A program made the position numbers and the translations under genes. Positions 55,401-64,000 of a DNA stretch of 64,000 nucleotides are shown piece after piece; the first letter of the stretch is position 1; every line of letters begins with the position of its first letter. The notes beneath the pieces were generated by a model that was not told where the DNA came from, did no database searches, and saw nothing but the letters and a program-made list of their open reading frames with translations. Origin of the DNA: Neostapfia colusana (lineage: Eukaryota > Streptophyta > Magnoliopsida > Poales > Poaceae); NCBI GenBank assembly GCA_030760725.1, contig JASWHV010000016.1:15863084-15927083 (forward strand), written 5' to 3'.

Positions 55401-55624
55401 TGTCGGGTGGTATTTGTAGAGGGGAAGGTGACGGCGGTTGTAGAGGCGCCAGTTGTAGAGGCGCCAGTTGGTGGAGAGACGCAGCCAATTGGCACATGGC
55501 CGAATTGTTTTCTCACATGTGATAATAACGGTCGGGAGAAAAGAGAGGGAGGAGCTGCGGTGGTTTTGGGGGGGAAAGCAACTACCTCCGGGCTCCATTA
55601 GAAGGGGGAGAGATGAGTGTTACA
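52469..55624 (-). repeat. 3' LTR of Tekay element B, 3,156 bp
   Basis: It starts TGTCACACCCGG and ends GTGTTACA before the PPT. It shares with element A LTRs the TGTATGCCAGGATCA start block, the GGTACTCAGCAAGTGT block, the CTCTGCAGAG palindrome and the ACCGGTCC block; the middle is AT-rich and unalignable by eye. ORFs at 54946-55601 lie in its GC-rich right part and are not supported. Confidence 0.88.
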
Positions 55625-55641
55625 ATTCTACCCCCCTTGAG
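55625..55641 (-). other. Polypurine tract of Tekay element B
   Basis: The minus strand reads CTCAAGGGGGGTAGAAT directly before the 3' LTR. Confidence 0.85.
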
Positions 55642-55666
55642 AAAAATCTCATCCTCGAGATTGGGG

Positions 55667-58600
55667 TTACAAAAGAAACAGATTGGGAAATTGTGACTTA
55701 AGTTCATCTTCTCTTTCCCATGTAGCTTCTGCCTGTGAATGATGTTTCCATTGAACCTTACACACACGAACTCTTTTGTTCCTTGTAACCTTTTCCATTG
55801 TATCAAGAATTTTGACGGGGTACTCGGTATATGAAAGGTCTTCTTGTACATCCAATTCTTCCATTGGTAGTTGCTCCTCGGGTGTTTTTAAACACTTCTT
55901 GAGCTGACACATGGAACACATCGTGTACATCTGATAACCGAGAGGGTAACTCTAACTGATAAGCTACCTCTCCTTTACGTTCCAGTATCTTGAATGGTCC
56001 GATATACCGAGGTGCTAGGTTCCCTCTTACTTTAAATCTCCTAAGTCCACCCATGGGTGATACTTTGAGATACACATAGTCTCCCACTTCGAAGACTAGT
56101 TCTCTTCGCCTTGTGTCCGCATAACTCTTTTGTCTTCTTTGAGCTATCTTTAGATTATTACGAATTTCTCTTACTTTCTTTTCTGCATCTCTTAGTATTT
56201 CAGGTCCAAACACTTTATTTTCACCTATTTGATCCTAAAATAGCGGAGTTCTACATATTCTTCCATATAAAGCCTCAAATGGGGATATCTTCATACTTGC
56301 TTGGTAACTATTATTGTAGGAGAATTCTGCATATGGTAAATTCTTATCCCAACTCCTACTATTTTTGAGTGCACAAGCTCTGAGCATATCTTCAAGAATT
56401 TGGTTGGTCCTTTCGGCCTGCCCATCAGTTTGTGGATGATATGCAGAACTGAAATTTAATCGAGTTCCCATAGACTTATGTAATTTCTGCCAAAATCTTG
56501 AGGTGAACTCTGTACCTCTATCTGACACTATCTTTTTGGGTACACCATGTAGGCAGACTATTCTCGACATATACAATTCTGCTAATTTGAAACCATTATA
56601 ATTTTCCTTCACTGGAATGAAATGAGCAACTTTGGTCAATCTATCCACTATCACCCATATTGAATCATACCCTGTTTGTGTCCTGGGCAAACCCACTATG
56701 AAGTCCATCCCAATTTCTTCCCACTTCCATTCAGGTATCTTTAGTGGTTGTAATAATCCTGCAGGTCTTTGGTGTTCTACTTTGACTAATTGACATGTGT
56801 CACACAATGCCACATGTTCTGCAACATCTCTTTTCATCCCGTACCACCAGTACCTAGTCTTAAGATCATGATACATTTTTGTACTTCCAGGATGGATAGA
56901 GTAATCTGAATCATGAGCTTCTTTCAAAATTAGCTTCTTTATTTCTTTTATGTCTGGCACACATAGTCTTTTACCATGCCATACGATACCATGCTCATCT
57001 TCTCTAAATCCTGAGGCTTTGTTTTCTTTGATCAACTTTTTGATTTCTTTGATATTTTCATCATTCTTTTGACCATTTCTAATATCTTGTTCTAGAGTTG
57101 GGTCGACTTCCATTGATGTGGCTTCTGTGTGGTTTACCAAGCATAAGTTGAGTTTTACAAACTCTTCACAAAGTTGAGGTTGTAGATCTCTCATCGTTAA
57201 CACATTAACATGTGTCTTTCTGCTCAAGGCATCTGCAACCACATTAGCTTTTCTAGGGTGGTAATTGATTCCCACATCAAAATCATTAATGAACTCCAAC
57301 CATCTTCTCTGCCGAAGGTTGAGATCTGGTTGAGTGAAGATATACTTCAAACTCTTATGATCTGTATAGATGTCGGTTCTCTTACCCATCAAGTAATGTC
57401 TCCATAATTTCAATGCATGTACAACTTTTGCTAACTCTAGATCATGGGTAGGATAGTTCTTCTCATGCTTTCGAAGTTGTCGAGAAGCATAGGCAATAAC
57501 ATGCCCTTCTTGCATAAGCACATAACCTAACCCTTGTCCTGAAGCATCACAATAAACAGAGAATGCTTTCTCCATATCGGGCATAACCAAAACTGGGGCA
57601 GTTGTTAACTTCTTATTTAATTCTTGAAAGCTTGATTCACATTTTTGAGACCATACAAAAGCAGCTCCTTTTTCCAACATCTTTGTGAGTGGTTTGGCTA
57701 TTTTTGAAAATCCTTCAATGAACATTCGGTAATAGCCAGCCAATCCTAAGAAGCTTCGGATTTCTCCGACATTCTCTGGTGTTTTCCACTTTTGAACACC
57801 AGCTATCTTCTCTGGATCCACAGATATTCCTCCTTCAGAGATAATATGCCCCAGAAAAGCAACTTTCTTAAGTCAAAATCCACACTGAATTTGGCATAAA
57901 GTTAGTTTTCTCTTAGCTTTTGTAACACTATTCTCAGATGCTCTTCATGTTCTTTCTCATTCTTTGAGTATATGAGGATATCATCAATGAACACTACTAT
58001 AAACTTGTCCAAATATTTCATGAATACCTTATTCATAATATACATGAAATATGTCGGAGCATTTGTTAGTCCAAAAGGCATAACTGTATATTCATACAGT
58101 CTATACCTAGAAACAAATATTGTCTTTGGAATATCCGATTCTCTTATCCTTAGTTGATGATATCCGGAACGGAGGTCAATTTTGGAGAATACACATGCAC
58201 CTCTTAATTGATAACAATTCCTCAATACGAGGTAAAGGGTACTTGTTTTTTATTGTCACTTCATTGAGGGCACGGTAATCTACACACAACCTCTTAGTCC
58301 CATCCTTCTTTGGTACAAATATTACCGGAGCTCGCCATGGTGAGGAACTAGGACGGATATACCCTTTCTCCGATAACTCTCGGATATGATCCTTGAGTTC
58401 TGCTAGCTGTTGGGTATCCATCCTATATGGCCTTTTATATATGGGAGCAGTACTAGGTACTAATTCTATAACGAATTCTACTTCTCGATCCGGTGGCATA
58501 CCTGGTAATTCTTCGGGAAACACATCTGGAAATTCATTGACAACTTTTATATCTTCCATAACTACTTCGGTCTTGTTGAGTTGAACATTTCCAGATGATA

Positions 58601-60119
58601 CTTGAATAGATGTGGACTCAACCTTTGTTCCATCCATATGTGTTAGTTCCACCGTTCTCGTCGAACAATGTATAACTCCTTTATACTTTGTCAACCAGTC
58701 CATTACCAAGATGATATCTATCCCTTGTGATTCTATCACAATGAGATTTGCAAGGAATTCTACTCCATTAACTCCTAGATTTACCTTGGGACATATTTGT
58801 TTTGTCTTTATTTCTCCTCTAGGAGAATTCACTACTAACACTCGATTCATAGATGTAATTGGTAATTTGTGCTTGGTTATGAACTCCTTGGCTATGAATA
58901 AGTGTGTTGCACCAGAGTCCAATAAAATTGTAGCAGGATAAGTATTGGCAGAGAACATACCAATAACCACATCTGGTGCCTCTTGTGCTTCTTCCATGGT
59001 CACATGGTTCACCTTGCCACGCACAAGATTCTGTTATTGAGGTGGCTTTTTGTTTGGGCACCGATTGGCATAGTGTCCCGTTTCTCCACAGTTGTAGCAT
59101 TGCCCTGTGACCTTGTTTAGTGGTGCTTTATTGCCTTGTTGTGCATTTGGAGGGTTTGACCCTGCAGGACGAGGTTGAAAGGCAGGACGTTGTTGCTGCA
59201 CTTGTTGTCGCTGTTGTTGTGGTTGAAAAGTTGGATTCCTAGCAGAAGGGTTGTAGTTCCTCTGAAACTGATTAGGAGCTAGAGGTCGGTTCATTGCTCC
59301 CGTCGGCGGTGATGAGAAACGAGGCCGACTGTTGCTGCTAGAAGACTGTCCTTGCCAATTCATTTTCCTCTTTCGTTCTTCAACTAACTTTTGTCTCTTT
59401 CTCTCCACTATGAAAGCCTTGTTGATAAGCTTCTAAAAACTTTCATAGTCACTAGAGGACATGGCATACTGTATTTCTGAGTTCAAACCTTCAATGAAAC
59501 AATCTTGCTTCTTCTTGTCAGTGTCAATGTCTCCCGGAGCATAGCGAGACAACTGAGTGAACTTAGTAAGATACTCCCGTACGGACATGCTCCCTTGTTT
59601 CAGATTGAGAAACTCCTTCCCCTTATTCTTTATTTCTCCAGCTGGAACATAGTGGTTACGGAAGGCGAGTTTGAACTCATTCCATGAAATACTTTCTGGT
59701 TCCTCGTGAGCTTCCTTGTATGTCGTCCACCAGTCTGCTGCAGATCCATATAGTTGATGAGAGGCAAAGAGTACCCCCTCACGCCCTTGGCATTGTATGA
59801 TCTGCAACTTGTTCTCAATATTCTTGAGCCAATCATCATCTTCTAATGGCTCTATAGCATTGTCAAACCTTGGTGGTTGGGTGCTCCGGAACTCACTTAG
59901 CCTTGGTTGACGTGGTGCATTTTGAATTTGTGGTTGGGGTTGTTGCATACTGGCCACCACTTGTGTCAAGTTTTGAATGAGTTGATTCTGCATGTTCATC
60001 ATTTGTTGTACCACCTCTCCATCAGCTCTTCGTGCAACTCTTGGCTGCCATTCAGGTAAAGGAAACCCTGCGGCCTCATTGTTGTTGTTCCCTTCATTGC
60101 GCCTCCTTCTTCCTGCCAT
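55667..60119 (-). pseudogene. gag-pol: gag-pol polyprotein of Tekay element B, multiply interrupted
   Basis: ATG at 60119 (MAGRRRRNEG). The gag core runs to a TAG at 59433 (former Gln expected), then a zinc knuckle CYNCGETGHYANRC, TAA at 59034 (former Gln), an intact-looking protease DSGATHLF, and RT with FVPKKDGTKRLC and DYRALNE. A frameshift at about 58215 leads to the frame 57902-58225 with the catalytic FIDDILIYS. A stop and a frameshift follow near 57860. RNase H and integrase form a 528-codon open frame, 56235-57821 (YCDASGQGLG, DHKSLKYIF, CDTCQLVKVEH, DFIVGLPRTQ, SDRGTEF, AERTNQILEDM). TAG at 56235 replaces Trp. A last frameshift near 55900 precedes the chromodomain-like WKHHSQAEATWERE, ending with TAA at 55667. 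Confidence 0.9.
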
Positions 60120-60207
60120 CTATTGTGGAAGTCTATGTTTCGTTTCATCTTATACATACCTTTCTAGTTTGCATCATACGGTGTATATATCCTTATTAGT
60201 TCCATAT
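60120..60207 (-). other. Leader sequence of Tekay element B, left of LINE
   Basis: About 90 AT-rich bases upstream of gag, continuing after the LINE at about 63640. No motif is recognised. Confidence 0.5.
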
Positions 60208-60239
<32 letters not shown>

Positions 60240-60240
60240 C
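60208..60240 (-). repeat. (AAC)11 microsatellite tail of LINE
   Basis: Eleven perfect AAC units on the plus strand are (GTT)n at the 3' end of the minus-strand LINE. This marks the priming junction. Confidence 0.9.
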
Positions 60241-60299
60241 CAAGCCTTTATCCCAAGCATGTTGGGGTCGGCTAGACATGAAACCCAATATCAATGAAG

Positions 60300-60457
60300 T
60301 AAAAGAGAGGAAGAGATATAAGAACAAGAAAAAATAAAAATAAAAAAATAGAAAAAAAGGGGAAAAGGGGGGGAAAGGAAAAAAGAGAAAAAAGAGAAAA
60401 AATAGAAAAAATAGAAAAAATAGAAAAAAAAAAAGAGAAAAAGGAAAAAAAACAAGA
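60300..60457 (-). repeat. Pyrimidine-rich 3' UTR of LINE
   Basis: The plus strand is almost entirely purine (AGAAAAAATAGAAAAA-type units, a GGGGAAAAGGGG part) for about 160 bases, thus CT-rich on the LINE sense strand. It creates a false Phe-rich ORF. Confidence 0.75.
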
Positions 60458-63400
60458 CTAAGGTTCTGGCACATGAATTGCTACTTTCCATGCGGTCCTA
60501 TCATGAGCTAAGTCTCTGGATACATTCCAATCTCTCAAATCTCGTTTTACCGCCTCCTCCCTGGTTAACCTTGGTCGTCCTCTACCCCTCCTAATATTTT
60601 CTCTACCTCTTAAAATCTCACTGTTAACCGGTGCTTCTAGAGGCCTCCGCTGGATATGTTCAAACCACCTAAGTCGATGTTGGACTAACTTCTCTTCAAT
60701 CGGCGCCACCCCTAACTTATCACGAATCGCCTTCGGTCTCTTCTTGTGTGCCCGCACATCCACCGTAGCATGCGCATCTCTGCGACACTCATTTGTTGGA
60801 CATGTTGTCGTTAAGTTGTCCAACATTCCGCCCTGTAAAGCATCGCGGGTCTGATCACCGTCCTATAGAACTTCCCTTTTAGCTTTAGTGGGACCTTCCT
60901 ATCACATAGGATTCCAGAGGCTTGTCGCCATTTCATCCACCCTACCTTGATCCTGTGGCAAATATCCTCATCAATATCGCCATTGCTTTGTAACATTGAT
61001 CCTAAGTATCGGAAAGAGTCCCTTCTAGGTACTACTTGTCCTTGTAGACTAACATTTCCCTCTTCATGAGCAACACCACTAAAGTCACACCTCATATACT
61101 CGGTCTTGGTCCTATTAAGTCTAAACCCCTTGGACTCTAAGGTTTGTCTCCATAACTCTAATTTCTTATCAACACCATCCCTAGTTTCATCTACCAGCAC
61201 TACATCATCGGCAAAGAGCATGCACCAAGGGATATCCCCTTGTATATCCTTCAACACCTCATCCATCACCAAGGAAAAGATGTATGGGCTCAAAGCTGAT
61301 CCTTGATATAGTCCTACCGTGATAGGAAATGCATCAGTCTCACTATCACTTACGCGCACACTTATCCAAAACATTATTGTACATATCCTTGATAAGGGTA
61401 ATGTACTTTGTTGGAACTTTATGTTTCTCTAATGCCCACCACATGACTGACCTTGGTATCTTGTCGTACGCCTTCTCCAAGTCAATGAACACCATATGCA
61501 AGTCCTTATTCTGCTCCCTATATCTCTCCATAAGGTGACGAAGCAAGAAAATCGCCTCCATTGTAGACCTCCCAGGCATAAAACCAAACTGGTTTTTAGT
61601 GACATTGATCACTTTCCTCAGGCGGTGTTCAATCACTCTCTCCCAAAGCTTCATAGCATGACTCATAAGCTTAATCCCTCGATAATTAGTACAACTTTGA
61701 ATATCACCTTTATTTTTGAAGATAGGTACTATATACTTTTCCTCCATTCTTCAGGCATCTTGTTTGACTGAAAAATGCGGTTGAATAGCTTTGTGAGCCA
61801 TACTATTGCCACGTCCCCAAGGCATCTCCACACCTCAATAGGGACATCATCAGGGCCAAGAGCCTTTCCTCCTTTCATCCTTTTTAAGGTCTGCTTAACC
61901 TCAAACTCTTGTATCCTCCGCACGAACCGCCTGTTGGAGTCATCAAAGGAGTCATCAAACTCAACCATAGTGCTCCCATTCCCATCATTGAATAGCCCCT
62001 TAAAGTAATCCCGCCATCTATTCTTAGTCTCTTCATCCTTCACTAGAATGTGGTCAGTCTCATCTTTGATGCATTTAACTTGATTGAAATCTCTCATCTT
62101 TCTCTCGCGGATTTTTGCTATCTTGTATATGTCCTTTTCACCTTCTTTTGTCTCTAGTCTCTCATATAACTCATCATAGGCCTGTCCTCTTGCCTTACTC
62201 ATAGCCCGCCTTGCATTTTTCTTGTCCTCTTTGTACTTACGCATGTTGCTTGCGCTCCTGTCATTATGCCAACTCTTGAAACACTCCTTCTTCTCCTTAA
62301 TGGCTTTTTGTACATCCTCATTCCACCACCAAGTATCTTTATCTACAAGTTTCCTTCCTTTTTTCACACCGAACACCACACTAGCTACCTTCCTAATGCA
62401 AGTTGCCATCTTCACCCACATACTATCTGCATCTCCATTTTCTGCCCAGGGTCCTTCTGTGATCACCCTATTTTTAAAGGATTCTTGTGGTTCTCCTTTC
62501 AACTTCCACCACTTTGTTCTTGTGATTTTGACACCTTTGTCCCGCAAAGAACATGTATTGAAGCGAAAGTCAACTACCACAAGCTTATGTTGTGTCACAA
62601 CACACTCCCCGGGGATCACCTTACAATCTAGACACTCCCGTCTATCCCTTCTCCTAGTGAGGACAAAGTCAATCTGGCTAGAGTGTTGGGCACTACTAAA
62701 GGTCACTAGGTGAGATTGCCTCTTCCTAAAGAGGGTGTTAGCTACCAACAGATCATAGGCTACGGCAAAGTCTAGGATGTCCTTACCCTCTTGATTTCTA
62801 TCGCCGCATCCAAAGCCTCCATGTACTCCCTCAAATCCTAGGTTAGTTGCACCCACATGACCATTGAGATCTCCTCCTATGAGGAGTTTCTCGGTTATCG
62901 GTACACTACTAACCATATCCTCCAAGTCCTCCCAAAATTGCCTCTTAGCACTCATGTTGAGCCCAACTTGTGGGGCATAAGCACAAATGACGTTCAAGAC
63001 AATGTCCCCAATTACTATCTTGATTAAGATGATCCTATCCCCTCGTCTTCGAACATCCACTACTCCATCCTTAAGACTCTTATCTATTAGAACACCTACG
63101 CCATTTCTAATCCCAGCCGATCCAGAATACCAAAGCTTGAAACCGGTATTCTCGACTTCTCTCGCCTTCTGACTCGCCCATCTAGTCTCTTGTACACAAA
63201 GGATATTTACTCGTCTTCTAATGGCAACATCTACTAACTCACGTAGCTTCCCCGTCAAGGATCCTACATTCCAACTACCCACCCGAAATCTATGTTCCTC
63301 GGCTAGCTTCCTTACGCTTTGCACCCGTCGAGTAAGATGCAAAGACCCTTGCTCACTTATCACTACATCCGGGCGATGATGTAGCGCGCCACTAAGGTGG

Positions 63401-63570
63401 TGGCGATCCGGCCCTTGCTCATTTAACACCATATCCGGGTCCCGATATGGCGCGCCACTAAGACGGTGGCAACCCGGCCCTTGCCCACTTAACACCATAC
63501 CCGGGTTCCGATATGGCGCGTCGCTAAGAGGGTTACGCCCCAACGAATTTCTATTGGGTTTCATTTCCAT
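60458..63570 (-). pseudogene. RTE LINE ORF: AP endonuclease and reverse transcriptase, frameshifted
   Basis: ATG at 63570 (MEMKPNRN). Residues about 10-76 are three imperfect copies of a 20-22 residue unit (LSGAPYRDPDMVL.EQGP). The endonuclease follows from about residue 95: VGSWNVGSL, VQETRW (catalytic Glu), GGDLNGHVGA and SSQIDFVL. The frame is open to 61729. RT begins at its end (GPDDVPIEVW) and continues, after a frameshift at about 61740, in 61346-61747 (GRSTMEAIFLLRHL, DLEKAYDKI), then after another in 60811-61374 (GLYQGSALSPYIF, catalytic FADD in LFADDVVLV), and the C-terminal region 60458-60826 (RLRWFEHIQRRP, GRGRPRLT). The protein nicks target DNA and primes reverse transcription. 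Three frameshifts make this copy inactive. Confidence 0.88.
63345..63540 (-). repeat. Tandem repeat of about 66 bp in LINE ORF N-terminus
   Basis: Three imperfect copies with CCGATATGGCGCGCCACTAAG and CGGCCCTTGC blocks, in frame, give the repeated LSGAPYRDPDMVL peptide. The unit length is a multiple of three, so copy number can change without breaking the ORF. Confidence 0.75.
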
Positions 63571-63638
63571 GAGAATGGCTAAGTGTAGTTGTTGGCTCGC
63601 CAAGCCTATCACAACCCCCTCCTCCTTTACCTGGGCCA

Positions 63639-63898
63639 GTTATAAAAAAATCTTTAATTTGTTCATTTAACAATCATGTTTGAAACAAACCTAGCATTTA
63701 TATTCATTAGTAGTTATGTACATACACTAACGAGGTTGTGAACATAAGCCTATGGCTTTCACAACTCACGTTTACACACTAACAATACATTACATTATCA
63801 AACCTAAACAATTACTTAAACAACCATTACACACTAAGCATTACAATATAACACACATACGTACTACACGAGTTATTACATGAGCAAGGACACCTATC
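63639..63898 (-). other. Leader of Tekay element B, right of LINE
   Basis: AT-rich sequence between the LINE 5' end and the pre-gag ORF stop. It shares a block around 63730-63775 (CGAGGTTGTGAACATAAG...TTTCACAACTCACG) with 47199-47235 of element A, confirming that it belongs to the gypsy leader. Confidence 0.65.
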
Positions 63899-64000
63899 CT
63901 AGTTGTCCCCTGGGTTCTGTGCATTCTCCCGTGGGTCCTCGTCATCACCCTCAGGAGAGCTAGCCTCAGACTCAGCAGTGGAGGCCTCAGGTGGTGGTGA
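63899..64000 (-). pseudogene. C-terminus of pre-gag ORF of Tekay element B (partial)
   Basis: The minus-strand frame from the window edge reads SPPPEASTAESEASSPEGD and DEDPRENAQNPGDN, then TAG at 63901-63899. It matches the acidic end of the pre-gag ORF of element A (SPPAASSPRAEFEGSRNDEEDPDEP). No stop occurs in the 33 codons visible. The rest lies beyond 64000, so its integrity is unknown. Confidence 0.55.

Larger units (their letters stand above)
60208..63638 (-). mobile_element. RTE-clade LINE inserted in Tekay element B, 3.4 kb
   Basis: On the minus strand the element starts near 63638 (CTGGCCCAGGTAAAGG), holds one endonuclease-RT ORF, and ends with CCGACCCCAACATGCTTGGG, AAAGGCTTGG and a (GTT)11 tail (60208-60240). 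A microsatellite tail instead of poly-A, a single ORF with AP endonuclease then RT, and the conserved tail sequence are typical of plant RTE elements. The length suggests a near full-length copy. I could not define a clear target-site duplication. Confidence 0.85.
52469..64000 (-). mobile_element. Tekay/Del-type gypsy chromovirus B, decayed, runs off right edge
   Basis: The 3' LTR (52469-55624) with TGTCACACCC...GAGTGTTACA ends, PPT, gag-pol on the minus strand and the tail of a pre-gag ORF at the window edge. PBS and 5' LTR are beyond 64000. It is related to element A throughout but clearly diverged, so it is another family or an old branch. An RTE LINE interrupts its leader. The expected TSD is AGTAG (52464-52468). 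Confidence 0.9.

Noticed and set aside
60196..60491. Phe-rich ORFs suggesting a membrane protein
   Set aside because: They are translations of the purine/pyrimidine-biased 3' UTR of the LINE.
60185..63660. Target-site duplication of the LINE (AGTTCCATATA left, AGTTATA right)
   Set aside because: The match needs a four-base gap and the tail start is ambiguous, so I do not claim it.

Overview
The window looks like intergenic heterochromatin of a large plant genome, most likely a grass. I found no intact host gene. Almost every recognisable coding stretch belongs to a retroelement: Ty3/gypsy chromoviruses of Tekay/Del type, Ty1/copia Sirevirus-like elements, a gag-only (TR-GAG-like) gypsy element with an antisense ORF, and an RTE-clade LINE. 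The grass assignment rests on remembered element types, so species and genus are not determinable here.

Layout. 1-921: end of a plus-strand Tekay-type LTR cut by the window edge. 922-2951: 3' part of a TAT-like gypsy element (antisense ORF fragment, PPT, 1,085-bp LTR). 2952-4430: mostly unexplained. 4434-13016: a probable MITE split by an 8.2-kb gag-only LTR element (4615-12818, LTRs of 1,099 bp each). 13017-13906: unexplained. 13912-23917: complete but frameshifted minus-strand Sirevirus-like copia element with TSD ACATG. 24144-30102: 5' part of a plus-strand Sirevirus-like element whose LTR is split by a Tekay-type solo LTR (24988-27605, TSD CCGGA). 30103-36191: pol end and 3' LTR of a plus-strand gypsy chromovirus fused directly onto the copia gag. 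36192-38894: spacer with a probable tRNA-derived SINE. 38900-51747: full-length, decayed minus-strand Tekay-type element (LTRs about 3.5 kb, TSD TCAAA). 51753-52468: spacer with what may be the first exon of a small glycine-rich protein gene. 52469-64000: a second, related minus-strand Tekay element running off the right edge, with an RTE LINE (60208-63638) inserted upstream of its gag.

Nesting gives relative ages: MITE before the gag-only element; Sirevirus LTR before the solo LTR; Tekay element B before the LINE; the TAT-like fragment before the LTR at 1-921. Element boundaries rest on TG...CA ends, PBS and PPT sites and target-site duplications read directly from the sequence. The gag-only element is the youngest-looking unit: its gag is a single open frame of 582 codons, while all other gag-pol regions carry stops or frameshifts.

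The most interesting items are the gag-only element with an antisense coiled-coil ORF and G-box arrays in its U3, a decayed additional ORF upstream of gag shared by the two Tekay elements, short perfect palindromes conserved in Tekay-type LTRs, the copia/gypsy chimera junction, and the glycine-rich exon fragment. I see no CRISPR array, operon, rRNA or functional tRNA gene, and no convincing new host-encoded system.
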